Shown: positions 11,400 to 22,903, numbered from the stretch's first letter. The stretch is 64,000 nt of DNA from Semisulcospira habei (GCA_036245525.1 BTPG01000004.1:14068843-14132842); one strand, 5' to 3'. The notes: generated by a model not told the origin, from the sequence alone. Numbers and translations: made by a program.

Positions 11400-12612
11400 A
11401 TAATAATAATTACGGTATTTATAATGCGCTTATCTTATAATAATTATAACTCTAAGCGCACACTCACAGCTCGCGCACGCATGCGCACGCTTTAGACAAT
11501 GACTCACGTACCACAAACAGTGAAATACATTACGACGGTCAGCTTGGGGTGGGGAGTGTGGTGATATAGTGCTAAAACTGTTGAAAGAGGTGAGTTTTGA
11601 GAGCGGACTGGAAGGAGGAGAGAGAGTGTTTCTGACGGAGAGAGAGTGGGAGAGTGTTCCAGGTGGATGGACCGTAGACGGAGAAGGAGCGGGGGCCGAA
11701 AGTGTTAAGTTTGGTGCGAGGGATGTGGAGGCGGAGAGGGTCGGAGGCAGAGCGGAGAGAGCGGGAAGGTGTGTAGGGGTGAAGTAAGTTAGAGAGATAG
11801 GCAGGAGCGCAGTTGTTCAGGGATTTGTAGCAGAGAGACAGAACTTTATATTGGATGCGTTGGGGGATTGGGAGCCAGTGGAGGAGTTTGAGCAGGGGTG
11901 TGATGTGGTCGGATTTTTTCTTTCTGAGGACGAGGCGAGCAGCATTGTTCTGGACGCGCTGGAGAGTGAAGATGGTGGAGTGAGGGAGACCGGAAAGGAG
12001 AGAGTTGCAATAGTCGATGCGAGATAAGATGAGAGAGACAGCAAGTTTGGTGGCAGCTTCGGTAGTGAGGTATTTTCTGATCTGACTGATGCGGCGGAGG
12101 TGGAAATAGCATGCCTGGGTCGTGGCGGAGACGAAGCTGGTCATGGACAGAGAGGAATCGAGGATGACGCCGAGGTTCTTGGCCGAGTCAGAGAGGGAGA
12201 TGGGGGTGCTATCGAGTTGAAGGTGGAGAGAGGGAGGGAGCTGGGAGAGTTTCTGGCGAGTGCCTACCAGCATGGCTTCCGTTTTGTCGTCGTTCAGTTT
12301 CAGTTTGTTTGCTGTCATCCAGTTTTTCACGTCTTCGTAGCAGTCGGCCGTGCGAGTCAGTAGTGACTGAGTGTTGTCGAGTTTGTCATTGTCTTGAAGT
12401 TGTGAGTCGTCAGCGTAGAGGTGGTGGTGTATGCGGTGAGACTGGATGATGTTGGACAGGGGAGAGGTGTAGAGTGTGAAAAGGACCGGGCCCAGGACGG
12501 ATCCCTGTGGAACTCCGCAGGAGAGCGTTACTGGGTTGGAAGAGACGCCGTTGATGGTGACGGACTGCTGTCTGTCGGAGAGGTAGGAGAGAAACCAGGA
12601 GTGAGCAGAGTC
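11400..12612 (-). pseudogene. LINE F: 5'-truncated CR1/L2-like reverse transcriptase with 3' UTR
   Basis: The frame from 12612 to 11572 is open and encodes the C-terminal half of a CR1/L2-type reverse transcriptase. It has [29 protein letters not shown], the catalytic HHLYADDSQL, and the C-terminal block with RVQNNAARLVL and HWLPIPQRIQYK. Motif A and the endonuclease are missing because the element stops at the (AAT)n tract at 12613. The 3' UTR runs to about 11400 and ends in an ATT/AAT-rich tail containing AGCGC-type short inverted repeats. The frame itself is undamaged, which suggests an insertion younger than LINE E. Related fragment: LINE G at 44990-45994. Confidence 0.88.
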
Positions 12613-12660
12613 TAATAATAATAATAAAATAATAATAATAATAATAATAATAACCACAAC

Positions 12661-12723
<63 letters not shown>
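12613..12723. repeat. (AAT)n microsatellite
   Basis: About 110 bp of AAT/ATA trinucleotides with one CCACAAC interruption. It marks the truncated 5' edge of LINE F. Confidence 0.95.
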
Positions 12724-12724
<1 letters not shown>

Positions 12725-12909
12725 TAAAATATTAATAGAATATAAACGACGTGTTTCACGTTTCATACTTAAAGGGTTATTGTGGCGGTCATTGGCGATG
12801 CTGTCAATGTCTTGATGACTCCAAACAACAAACGAGAGCGAAGTCAAAGCGGGTAAACAGCTTCTAGCAGAAGCATAGACTAACTCCGAAATTCTCAAAG
12901 AGGCATACA

Positions 12910-13177
12910 CTGACGAGCAAAAGAAATGCGAGATTTTTTAACCGTCGATGGTTCCAAAAATTCCACATATATTTTGCTCGTCAGAAAAAGATTGGAGAAA
13001 TGCAACATTTTTGAAACCGTCGGGAACACTTTAGTGTTTTCAATGGTTAAAAATATGTTGCATTTATTTTGCTCGTCAGTAACAGATCGGAGAAATGCGA
13101 CATTTTGGGAACCGTCGGGAACACTTTAGTGTTTCCGATGGTTTCAAGTATGTCGCATTTCTTTTGTTCGTCAGTAT
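12910..13177. mobile_element. Tandem palindromic MITE with Tc1/mariner-like ends
   Basis: The outer ends are inverted repeats: TACACTGACGAGCAAAAG on the left and the complement of TATACTGACGAACAAAAG on the right. Each lies next to a TA dinucleotide, as expected for Tc1/mariner insertion. Inside are three tandem units of about 75-97 bp. In units 2 and 3 the arms are mirrored around GAACACTTTAGTGTT, so each unit can fold on itself. No transposase is present. Confidence 0.65.
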
Positions 13178-13239
13178 AGATCGGAGATGTCCGGAGCGTT
13201 GCCTACATCCGCTTTCGTTTGGTCTTGGCTGTCATTCGA

Positions 13240-13402
13240 GGAAAAAGTCCCCAATACTACTTTGCCGGGAAAATTCTTGCAAGGCTGCTCCTGAATCGGC
13301 TGGTACCTGCCATCGCTGGGCTTCAGAGCCAACAGGAGCACCACCGACATGGTCTTTGTGCTGAGACAGCTTCAGGAGAAGTGCCGCGAGCAGAACAAAG
13401 CA
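13240..13402 (+). pseudogene. Fragment of a LINE D-type reverse transcriptase
   Basis: This stretch matches 7378-7541 of LINE D closely (GGGAAAATTCTTGCAAG, then the segment for ANRST and QLQEKCREQNK). About 37 bp of LINE D is missing in the middle. It is truncated on both sides and fused at about 13400 to a fragment of a C-type LINE. Confidence 0.85.
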
Positions 13403-13880
13403 GATCCTGCCTGATCCAGCTCTTTCTACTGACCAAAAATTTGAAAAACTAAAAATGCTTCCTCTTGACAAGCACCATCTCTTTAACAAAGGGGTAGTCA
13501 TGTATAAAATCTGGAATGAAATCCACCCAGAATACTTGTGTAATCTCTTCACCAAGGTAGCTTCAGGCTACTCAACATCAAGGCGAAACTTCATCACACC
13601 ACGCCCGAGGATAGATTTATTTAAAACCACCCTTGCTTTCTCGGGCGCCTCGTTTTGGAATAAACTGCCAGCGCACATAGCACACACTGGTTCACTTCCC
13701 TCTTTCAAGGAAAGCCTATTCAAGTACCTGCTATCTAACAGCTCATTCACTGGTTCGGGTATCTCCATCGCCTAAAGCCTTGATATTAACCTCCGCGCGC
13801 ACGTGCGTGTATATGGGTGTGTGCGCGCGCGCGCGTGCGTGTGTGTGTGTGCGCGCGTGTTTGATTTCAGTGAAAAAAGG
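13400..13880 (+). pseudogene. 3' fragment of a C-type CR1-like LINE (ORF2 C-terminus and 3' UTR)
   Basis: The plus strand encodes the last roughly 120 residues of ORF2. They start near the LPDPALSTD segment and run through MLPLDKHHLFNKG, FITPRPRIDLFKTT and the C-terminus GISIA with a stop at 13775. They are almost identical to the end of LINE C ORF2. The following GT/GC-rich segment and GTTTGATTTCAGTGAAAAA correspond to the LINE C 3' UTR at 23190-23340. No reverse-transcriptase catalytic motif is included. Confidence 0.9.
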
Positions 13881-14051
13881 AATTTTAAAGACAATACACC
13901 CTGCAAATGATGAATTTCGACATTTGGCATTGTACTTACATGATAAAGCTCTAAGATAGTACACAAAGGACCCATACACATACTGTCAGCAGTATCTGTT
14001 GCAGACAGTTTTCTGACTGTGTTGAGATGCTTGATTTTGGGCAATATAACG

Positions 14052-14190
14052 TTAACCCATTTAGCCCCAACGCCCTATGGCAGGAATGGATTGACCATGG
14101 TAATTCAAGGGTAGTGCCAGATTGGCTTGGTGCCTGAAGCAATGCTGAAATAGATGGATTGACCACACGGCTGTTTCAGATCGGCTACTT
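14052..14190. mobile_element. Palindromic MITE, family P (left half only)
   Basis: The copy starts with TTAACCCATTTAGCCCC and runs through ATTGACCATGGTAATTCAAG and the GTAGTGCCAGATTGGCTTGG core. It then loses the mirrored right arm at about 14140. A second ATGGATTGACCA follows at 14153. This is a half-copy that cannot form the full hairpin. Confidence 0.65.
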
Positions 14191-14271
14191 AGTTTGTTCC
14201 AGGCGAGCCGAGAAACTGGGTCACATCTGGTACGAAGATTTTATAGGGGTTTCCCACGACGTCTGCAGGCC

Positions 14272-14750
14272 TCCTCGTGTCTCAGAAAATCCAAAAATAT
14301 GAAATGGGTTTGAGTCATTCAGGTAAACGGAAATATCAGCAAGTTTGGCATATAGATGGTATACATTTAAATGCCCAATGCGGAGATATTTTACTTTCAC
14401 GTCTGCTTGATTCATCGTGACAGATGAGAAAGAAACGAAGGTGGCGAAAATGAGAGTAACAATAAGTACACTTAACGTAATACAGATATTGATAATATAG
14501 TAATCAGTACACAAACACAAAGAATAATAAAACCAAACAATGAAAGCGACAATAATATTGAATCAAATCAAACAAGGATTAGGCTTAGAAGTACTGAAGA
14601 AGAACTATAATTTTAAGAAGAACAAAAATTATGATGTTGCAGTAGCAGAAGAAGTAGAACCAGTATTCAGTCGGCGAAAACGTTTTCAAAATGAGAGTAA
14701 ACACCTTTTATGCGCAGAAAGAGAATATTGCGTGTGGTTGCTGAGGCTGT
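14272..14750 (-). pseudogene. Fragment of a C-type LINE: start of ORF2 plus upstream spacer
   Basis: The minus strand from 14415 encodes MNQADVKVKYLRIGHLN and about 45 further residues of the endonuclease start, then diverges. The sequence upstream (14416-14750) is nearly identical to the ORF1-ORF2 spacer of LINE C at 26256-26615. The fragment is truncated at both ends. Its right edge is a GA microsatellite. Confidence 0.88.
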
Positions 14751-14751
14751 C

Positions 14752-14760
14752 CGAGAGAGA

Positions 14761-14856
<96 letters not shown>

Positions 14857-14960
14857 CAGAGAGGTAGGGAGGGAGGGAGAGGGAGGGAGAGAGGGAGGGA
14901 GGAGGGGAGGGAGGGAGGAGGGGAGGGAGGGGGAGAGAGAGATGATGATGATGATGATGA
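14752..14960. repeat. (GA)n, (GACA)n, (GGGA)n and (GAT)n tract at the 3' end of LINE B
   Basis: This is a composite purine microsatellite of about 200 bp. The last (GAT)n part directly abuts the 3' terminus of LINE B, which on the minus strand ends ...AATAAAGTTTCATCATC. Confidence 0.95.
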
Positions 14961-15027
14961 AACTTTATTTTTCAACGGTAACAAGTTTTGACAGAAAACA
15001 AATCGTCATTTTACAAACTTGCCGTTG
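14961..15027 (-). other. 3' terminus of LINE B
   Basis: The minus strand has GTTAGCAACGGCAAG and ends in AATAAAGTTTCAT followed by ATC repeats. The same arrangement closes LINE C (22931-23000), so this is the conserved 3' end recognised for reverse transcription in this LINE group (inference). AATAAA may act as the polyadenylation signal. Confidence 0.7.
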
Positions 15028-18000
15028 CTAACATCTACAGGATAAAAAAGAAGGGAAACTATAAAATATATATGTATATACAAAACCCAATAGCATCAGT
15101 ATATACAGAAAAAAATAATAATACTCATCACACACACATGCACACACGCACGCACGCGCGCCGCTCACACATACACCCACACGCACAAACAAACACGAGC
15201 ACACACACACATGCGCACACACATATAAAAACCATCTGTATGAAATACATGAGGTACAGGAAATATTACAGTACCTGAGAAACGTACTAAGTCTGAGTTT
15301 TGTTTTAAAACTTCCTGGTGAGGTAATAGTTTTCAAATGTGCAGGGATGGAATTCCAAGCAAACGGACCAGAGAATGACATACTAGTTTTAAAAAGGTCG
15401 ATTCTTGGCAGTGGTAGGGGTAAGGTATTGTTTCTTGAGGTCCGTTCACGTTCTTGGTGAGATATAAATTTAGTGATTAGATACTGGGGTGTCATATTAT
15501 TCAGTATCTTATGCATATAGACGCATTTGTTTAATGTAAGTTGCTGACGCAGACCGAGAATGTTTAAATGTCTAAATTTGTCTGTGGTAGGGATGGGGCG
15601 TCTATCTATCATTTTTACAGCTCTTTTGTATATGGAGTTTAATCTCTTCATGTGGACATCACTGCAGCCGTCCAACACTGTGGAGACATAATCAACATGG
15701 GACTTTATATGAGCATGAAAAAACAATTTACGGGTATTTGTATCCGTTACATGTCTAAGCTGGGACAATAAGAAAGTGTGTTTAGCAATGGTCTTACAAA
15801 CAGCATTTATATGGGTCTCCCAGCACAGTTGATCATCAACATGTATTCCTAAGAATTTACGCTCAGTGACTTGTTCAACAGGTTCAGCGTTTAATTGTAA
15901 TTGTAATGGCTGTAGTCGGCGTTGATGTTTTTGCCGTGTGGCGATTAAGATACTCTTTGTTTTTGCTGGGTGAAGAACCATATGGTTCTGTCTACACCAG
16001 TCAGATACCTCATTGAGACTGCATTGTAAACTATGGCTAATGTCCGTCGTTTTTTTTGCCAGAAACATGAAGACTCGTATCTTCAGCAAATAGATTACAA
16101 TTAACGTCAGAATTAGTGATATGCAATGGTAGATCATTAATAAATAGTATGAATAGAAGTGGGCCCAAAATAGATCCCTGGGGGACGCCGTATTTTACAT
16201 TTCCTTGCTTAGAGTATCTTCCATGGGCGTACACCATTTGTTTTCTGTCTTCGAGATATGATCGGAATAATGCTATAGCGGTTGCGTCCAAGTGATAAAC
16301 TGTTAGCTTATTTAGGAGAGTGTCATGGTCCACAAGGTCAAACGCCTTTTTAAGGTCTAAGAAAACTGCTCCTGACATCAGGCTTTTATTGATTGATTCC
16401 AGCCAGCTGTCTACAATATGTGTCAGTGCTGACTGACAAGAATGTTTCGGTCTAAAACCAGACTGGTGAATATTAAGTAATTTACCTTTTTCCAGAAAAT
16501 CAAGGAGATGTTTTTGAATGTGCTTTTCAAGGGGTTTTGACAAAGCTGACAGAAGGGAGATTGGACGATAGTTATTAATATCTTCAAGATCTTTTGATTT
16601 AGGGATTGGGATTACCTTTGCTTCTTTAAGAATGATTGGAAATGTACTTTGCTTTATGCAGAGGTTGAAAATATATGTTAGTGATTCTACTGTATACGGT
16701 AATGAGATTTTTAGGGTTTCATTATCATAACCATCAATGCCAGCAGACGTTTTGTTGGGCATGCTAGAAATATATCTGCCGACTTCCGCAACTGTAATAT
16801 CAGGGATGGTGAAAGTATTTGATATAGTTGTTTTTTTAAAGTGTTCTCTGAGAGAACTCGGCACTTCATACGGTTTACTGTTATTTGCAGCTGACAATGC
16901 CAATATTTTGGCTGTCGTTAAGAAATGGTTATTTAATATATCAGCTGACATATGCGATGGGATTTCGGGTGCTGATTTACCCTTCGTTATGACGTTCAGA
17001 GCTTTCCAAACAGATGCCGCGTCCTTTTTGTCTCGAATCATTTGTTGGAAAAAAGACTTTTTATACGCTCTAACTAAATATTTGACACGATTGCGTTGTT
17101 TTTTTGTATTCTTCGTACTTTTGTTCTTTTTTCAGTTTGTCTCTAAATGACATGGCCTGCTTGATATCCGCTGTTAACCACGGTGGTATGGTGGAATGTT
17201 TAACTCGTTTTTCACGTATTGGCGCATGTTTATTGAGTACACTGAGAAACAAATCCATCCAGCACGACAAGGCACTGTCAGGAGATTGGTGATCATAAAC
17301 CTCAGTAAACGAAGCATTGTGCAGTTCCCACAGAAATTCGTCTTTATTAAAGTGTTTAAAGGAGCGATATTTTATAGTTTTATGTCTTTTAGTTTTTTGC
17401 TTGTCTAGTTTCATGGAGACGTTACAACATACTGGGTTATGATCGCTGACAGCTAAGGAGGGAACCTGCACATTTGATATTTTATCGTCATTTGTCACGT
17501 AAATGTGATCAATTAAGGTTGAGGATGTAGATGTGGTTCTATTGGGTTTTTTAACTAATTGTTTTAAACCGAATAAGGCTGTTGTTGATGCCCATGCAGC
17601 ATGGTGCCCTTTGGGCTTAAGTAGGTCAATGTTAAAGTCGCCCAGAAGAACAATGTTATCTTTACTTTGATTAACTTTATCCATCATTTCTACGAAGTCA
17701 TCATACCAGTCCCAGTTGGCTGCTGGATTTCTATAGATAAAGCCAACCAGGACTGTGGGGGATTTAGATGTTTTCACCTCGACCCATAAGCATTCAACTT
17801 CGGCTGACTCTAAGTCCTGTCGTCGTTTAACGTTACTAATTATCGAATCATGTATATATACTGCTAGTCCAGTGTGCTGGGGACTTGAGGCATCTCTGCG
17901 GAGTACTGAGAAGTTTGGAACTGAGATGGAGTTATCCCTGACAGTGCTTTTGAGCCTCGACTCGGATACACCAAAAACATGAAAATGTGTTGGCGTGTCT

Positions 18001-18110
18001 AAGAACACAGACAACTCTGGCACCTTATTAACTAAATGGTAAATGTTGAGGTGACCAATTCTCAACTCATCAGGTCGTTGTGGGGCAGTTTTTACATTAT
18101 ATTTTGGCAT
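15028..18110 (-). pseudogene. LINE B ORF2: endonuclease-reverse transcriptase, two frameshifts
   Basis: From the ATG at 18110 (MPKYNVKTAPQ) the minus strand encodes an endonuclease with RIGHLNIYHL, FGVSESRL, VLLGDFNIDLL, STLIDHIYV and VSDHNPV. A frame change near 17090 in a run of seven A leads to the reverse transcriptase. That part has NNYRPISLLSALSK, GAVFLDLKKAFDLVDH and YGVPQGSILGPLLF. The catalytic box reads NLFAEDTSL, where related copies have FADD. A second frame change near 16055, in a run of eight A, leads to the C-terminal part (KTKSILIATRQKH to PRIDLFKTSMSFSGP). The frame then drifts into a CA-rich 3' UTR and stops at 15028. The frame is open upstream to 18302, but LINE C supports the ATG at 18110. 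Inactive as read; both shifts are in homopolymers and could be sequencing errors. Confidence 0.9.
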
Positions 18111-18773
18111 GCTGGTAACAGAACAAACGTAGCAATAATATTCAAAAAAAAAAAAAATAGTGTCAATGTATAATGAATAAGAAAGCGACAAGAAAACGTA
18201 GGAAAAACAACAGCAACAACAATAAAGGAAAATTAAAATGTGTTTGACTCTTGTGGTCAGAGTCCGCTGCGAGTTCGAATTGCTTGCTAATGTCAGATAC
18301 AAAATAAAAGGCTCGACAGCTATGTAGAAAGAATCAGAAAATAAAGAAACACTTCCAAGCGCACCTAGGCACGCTCGCCCGATGCTGCAGTTCCTAACTA
18401 CTATTATAGTAATAATCGCACATTAAAATAAAATGGACTTCTATAATTTAAAACAAAACAACAACAACAACAACAAAAAGTCACTGCGACTTTGAAATCA
18501 AGCACAGCTAACTACGGACAGAACAAAACCGCAGTCATTAAAGTCGAAAATGTAATTCTAGAGAGAGAGAAAAAAAAAGAAGCTCAATTCAACTCGACTC
18601 GAGGATTAATGTCACAAAAAGATCCACGAAACACGCACAATAGAACTTTGGCAAGGCTGCGAGAAAACTACTAAAAAACAACAAAAACCGTCTGAAATAC
18701 ACGCTGTCAAATAAGAAGGGTGTGTCCTATGACTGTCTAACACAAGCTGTCAATCTAGATACTCAGTCGTGTC
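18111..18773 (-). other. Spacer between ORF1 and ORF2 of LINE B
   Basis: About 0.66 kb without a plausible gene. It contains A-rich runs on the plus strand and a CAA-rich stretch near 18460. It occupies the same position as the spacers in LINEs A and C. Confidence 0.6.
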
Positions 18774-21700
18774 CTAATGTCCGGCGCGTGGTCTAAATTT
18801 CTGCAGCAGAGAAAACAAGGCTGCGCAGACACTTTCACTAAGCTGGGGCACTCCTGGGGGCGGGGGTAGTGGGGGATATGGAAATACGGAGGGGTTAGAG
18901 TACGGGTACACCGGTCGGCCGTCTGCTACGAAGATGGAGGGGCCCATGGTTGGTGTGGAGTAACCGTAGGGTGGCCGCTGTGACTTCTGTTCCGGAGCAG
19001 TTCCGGCCTTTGATCCACCGCTATGTTGGGTGACTAGCGGCGTGCAGTCGGCTTGACTGCAGTCTTTTTCCACAGTATGCTCCTGTCGGAATCGGGGTGC
19101 AAGGCTGGAACTGACTGGGCGCTGAGAGCGTCGGTCTCTTTGAGGCTCTTTGTCTTTGGCACCAGACTTGCCGTGTGTGTCACCGTGCCCAGGTAGCTGT
19201 TGATGGTGGTGGCTTTGGGTGATTTGGTTCTGGCCGGGCTGCGTTGTTGGAGGTGCGGCCAGAGTACGAACGCTTGATGTTGACAGCGAGAGCACTGGTG
19301 CCCCGCTTGTTGGGATGGATGGCGTCTCTGAACCAGCCGCTCTTTACCTCGCCGGTTCTTGTAGAGAAGGCGTAGTCATTGTCAACAAACCTGACCTTGA
19401 GGGATGCGCACATTTCCCTGAGGCAGAGGTTGGTGTCAGTGATGCATGGGTCTGGCTGCTGACGCTGGTTGTTCGTGGGCAGGATGGAAGACATGGAGAT
19501 TTCTGCCTTGGGGAAGACTCGTCTGGCAGCAGAAATCACATCCTTCCAGCCCTTCTTGCCGATGACGAACCCACGCTTACAGTCGTTGATGCCAACATGT
19601 ATGACGATTGTGCTGACTGTATTCGTGGGTTCGGCATCATGAAGGCGCTGTAGAATGCCGGCTCTGTCGAGGCCCGACACTGACACGACCTGTGCCTTGT
19701 CAGTGCCAGTGACGGACATCAGCTTTCCGTGCAGACCGCGTAGGACAGAGTCACCTAAAAGCAGCGTCTGGGTGACAGGCTTTAGCTCTGGAATCCCAGT
19801 ACGGTCGGTGGGTTTGTCAGAGCCTGGAGAGGGTCGGGGTGTTGGTACCGGCTCCTTGTGCTCGGGCGTTTGCCGGATAGCAGTGTTGTCGTGAGCTGGA
19901 CGCGGGGGTTCAGATGTGGTCGTGGTGGCAGGGGATTTGGAGGTGGCAGGCGATTTTTCCGGCGCTTGCTTTGCCTCGGTGTTGGAGGGAGGAGAAATGC
20001 CTTTCTTGCTGCCTTTCTTGCCGGTCCTCGATCCCTCCTTCTCCCCCTCCAGCTGGGTGATTCGTTGTCGGAGGTGTCTAATTTCAGTTTGCAGCGCATC
20101 CACCTCAATATTGTAGGCGTGTCGGATCTCTCCAACTGCTGACCGGAGAGCAGCTATCTCTGCCATAACGCGCTCCATGGCCAGGGGGTCTGGGTTGAGA
20201 ACAACAGGGCAGACCGTCTGGCACGCAGACTCGATAACCATGACATCAGCAGGTGCAGGAGGCTGAGTGCCAATGCCGCCGACGTCAGATGTGATGGCAG
20301 CACAATCGCTGTCGATGCTGTCGTTGGTGATGGTGCCAGCGCCGCCGACGTCGGAGGTAGGGGCAGCACTAACTTTGCTGTCGATGGGGGAGATAGTGGT
20401 AGCTCCAGTGCCGCCGTTGTCGGAGGTGAAGGCACTGTTGTTGCAGTTGTTGTAGGTGGTTGTGATGGTAGTGCCAGTGCCGCCGACGTCAGACGTAGGG
20501 GCAGCACTAGCTCTGTTGTCGCTATCGTTGGTGGTGAAAGTGCCAGTGCCAATGCCGCCGACGTCAGATGTAGGGGCAGCACTAGCTCTGTTGTCGCTGT
20601 CGTTGGTGGTGACAGTGCCAGTGCCGCCGACGACTGAGATAGGGGCAGCACAAGCTCTGTTGTCACTGTCGTTGATGGTGCCAGTGCCGCCGACGTCTGA
20701 CGTAGGGGCAGCACTAGCTCTGTTGTCGCTGTCGCTGGTGTTGATGGCGCCAGTGCCGCCGACGCCTGACGTAGGGGCAGCACTAGCTCTGTTGTCGCTG
20801 GTGTTGGTGGTGCCAGTGCCGCCGACGTCTGACGTAGGGGCAGCACTAGCTCTGTTGTCGCTGTCGTTGGTGGTGACAGTGCCAGTGCCGCCGACGACTG
20901 AGATAGGGGCAGCACAAGCTCTGTTGTCGCTGTCGTTGATGGTGCCAGTGCCGCCGACGTCTGACGTAGGGGCAGCACTAGCTCTGTTGTCGCTGTCGCT
21001 GGTGTTGATGGTGCCAGTGCCGCCGACGTCAGACGTAGGGGCAGCACTAGCTGTGTTGTCGCTGTCGTTGGTGGTGAAAGTGCCAGTGCCGCCGACTTCT
21101 GAGGTAGGGGCAGCACTAGCTCTGTTGTTGCTGACGGTGCTAGTGCCGCCGACGTCAGACGTAGGGGCAGCACTAGCTCTGTTGTCGCTGTCGCTATCGG
21201 TGATGGTGCCAGTGCCGCCGACGTCTGACGTAGGGGCAGCACGAGCTCTGTTGTCGCTGTCGGTGATGGTGAAAGTGCCAGTGCCGCCGACCTCAGACGT
21301 AAGGGCAGCACTAGCTATGTTGTCGCTGTCGGTGATGGTGCCAGTGCCGCCGACGTCTGACGTAGGGGCAGCACTAGCTCTGTTGTCGCTGTCGCTGGTG
21401 TTTATGGTGCCAGTGCCGCCGACGTTTGACGTAGGGACAGCACTAGCGTTGTTGTCGCTGGTGTTGGTGGTGCCAGTGCCGCCGATGTATGACGTAGGGG
21501 CAGCACTAGCTCTGTTGTCGCTGTCCGTGATGGTGCCAGTGCCGCCGACATCGGAGGTAGTGGCAGCACTAGCATTGTTGTCGCTGTCGCTGGTGGTGCC
21601 AGTGCCGCCGATATTGGTGATAGAGGTTCTGTCGCTATAGGTAGCACCCTCGGTGTCGTCCATGACGGTGATGGTCTGGGTATCGGTTACTGACAGGCTG

Positions 21701-22162
21701 GTGTCAACTGAAGAGGGCGGTGACGGTAGCGCCAGCTGACTGTGACCAGACTGAGCGGTCAAGGTGTTCTCTCAGCGCAGCAAACTCCCTGTCTACCCAC
21801 TGGCGGCAGGACCTGCCCTGAACCAGAAAACTGGCTGTGGTGTAGTACCCATGTATCACAAGTAGTTGCCGCTTACCGTCCTTTATCCGTATGGTTGAGT
21901 GCACTAGGTCTTTCGGCAGGCTGGTTGCATCAAGATCAATTTGTTGTTCAAAGGCGGTATGGTTTTCCCCGTAGTCTTCCCACGTTGTTGTGACACCTTG
22001 GGGCTTGAACTCGCCAATGTAGCGAAGATGTAACACCTTTCGCCACACTGGTAGTTTGCCATGTTCAGTGTTATACGTGATCTGAATAGGGTCCAGAGTC
22101 CGTCTAATCTCTTCCACACTTGCCTGCGTAAATGTTAGTTTGGACTGTGTGGTTGGGCCCAT
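18774..22162 (-). pseudogene. LINE B ORF1: repeat-expanded esterase protein with two frameshifts
   Basis: ATG 22162 (MGPTTQSK) opens the conserved N-terminal block with DPIQITYN and CRQWVDREF. A frame change near 21760 leads into the long frame ending at 19180. That part contains a degenerate tandem repeat of about 21 units centred on VGGTGT (20262-21640), then a coiled coil around AEIAALRSAVGEIRHA and an SGNH esterase domain. The esterase motifs are LLLGDSVLRGL, HVGINDCKRG and FRDAIHPNK. A second change near 19250-19290 gives the likely true C-terminus, ending in SVCAALFSLLQKF at 18774. That end resembles the helical tails of ORF1 in A and C. Without the repeat the protein would be of similar size to its relatives. 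Inactive as read. Confidence 0.88.
20262..21640 (-). repeat. Coding minisatellite inside LINE B ORF1
   Basis: About 21 degenerate copies of a 45-75 bp unit encode variants of SDNRASAAPTSDVGGTGTI. A block of four consecutive units is itself duplicated (the two copies of the GGTGTINDSDNRACAAP stretch), so there is a higher-order repeat. LINEs A and C have no such array in ORF1. Confidence 0.9.
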
Positions 22163-22818
22163 CTTGCCATCTGGCTAACATCACAAGCAGTGTGAGCCTC
22201 TCACAGACAAAACATAGATTAGCACACACCTGGCCTTGACACTTCACTGTTGCCGTGGCAGACGAGGACCAGGTGGTGAGAGAGACCTTGCCTGTGCTAT
22301 TGTCACTCTCTCCAAGTCGCCATGCCAGCTGTTGAAACGTGCCCGCAGGCCCCTGCAGATGCACTCAGGCGTGAGGGGGGAGCTGAGCTCCCGACCCCAT
22401 TCACAGCTGGTGGGTGTGAGAGCACAAGGGATTAGGCAATTGGCCGTCAGAGGTGGCGGCAGCTGGCGGGGGCCGTAGGCTGCCTGGCGCCAGGTACAAA
22501 ATCTCTATAGTAAAGAAGGTTTCATGGCTGATCGAATAAGATAAAGTTTGTTCAGTTCATATTTTAAAGTTTAAAAAATGTGAAATAGGGAGAAAAAATG
22601 TAAGAAAGTATATTACAGAATACCTTGGTTTCGGCGCAAGGGGTCCGTTTAGGATAACAAGCACACACACATTGTACACAAGTTCACACAAAGCAATTTA
22701 TCTTCCGCATGTTGAGTGAAAACTGAACCGATGAATATGAAAACTATCCGTTTCACAAATCCCAATTAGGCAAAATTAGGATCGCATATGCAAACTGTAC
22801 TCACGCGTTGCACAGAAT

Positions 22819-22820
<2 letters not shown>
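22163..22820 (-). other. 5' leader of LINE B and junction to the tail of LINE C
   Basis: 22163-22500 is GC-rich and directly upstream of ORF1, as expected for a LINE 5' UTR or promoter; no core promoter motif is certain. 22500-22820 is AT-rich with no recognisable gene and separates LINE B from the GA tract at the 3' end of LINE C. Confidence 0.5.

Positions 22821-22903
<83 letters not shown>

Noticed and set aside
13400..14750. Twin-priming inversion of a single C-type LINE insertion
   Set aside because: In twin priming the inverted 5' part lies upstream of the sense 3' part; here it lies downstream, so two separate insertions or later rearrangement is more likely.
14540..15031. 163-codon plus-strand frame through a GA tract
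   Set aside because: Most of it is Arg-Glu repeat from GA dinucleotides; the remainder is antisense to a LINE spacer.
20154..21311. 385-codon minus-strand frame over the same minisatellite
   Set aside because: It is an out-of-frame shadow of the repeat; the frame continuous with the coiled coil and esterase domain is the coding one.
20456..21640. 394-codon plus-strand frame rich in PVPPTSDVGAALALLSL
   Set aside because: It is the antisense reading of the LINE B ORF1 minisatellite; repeats keep several frames open without selection.
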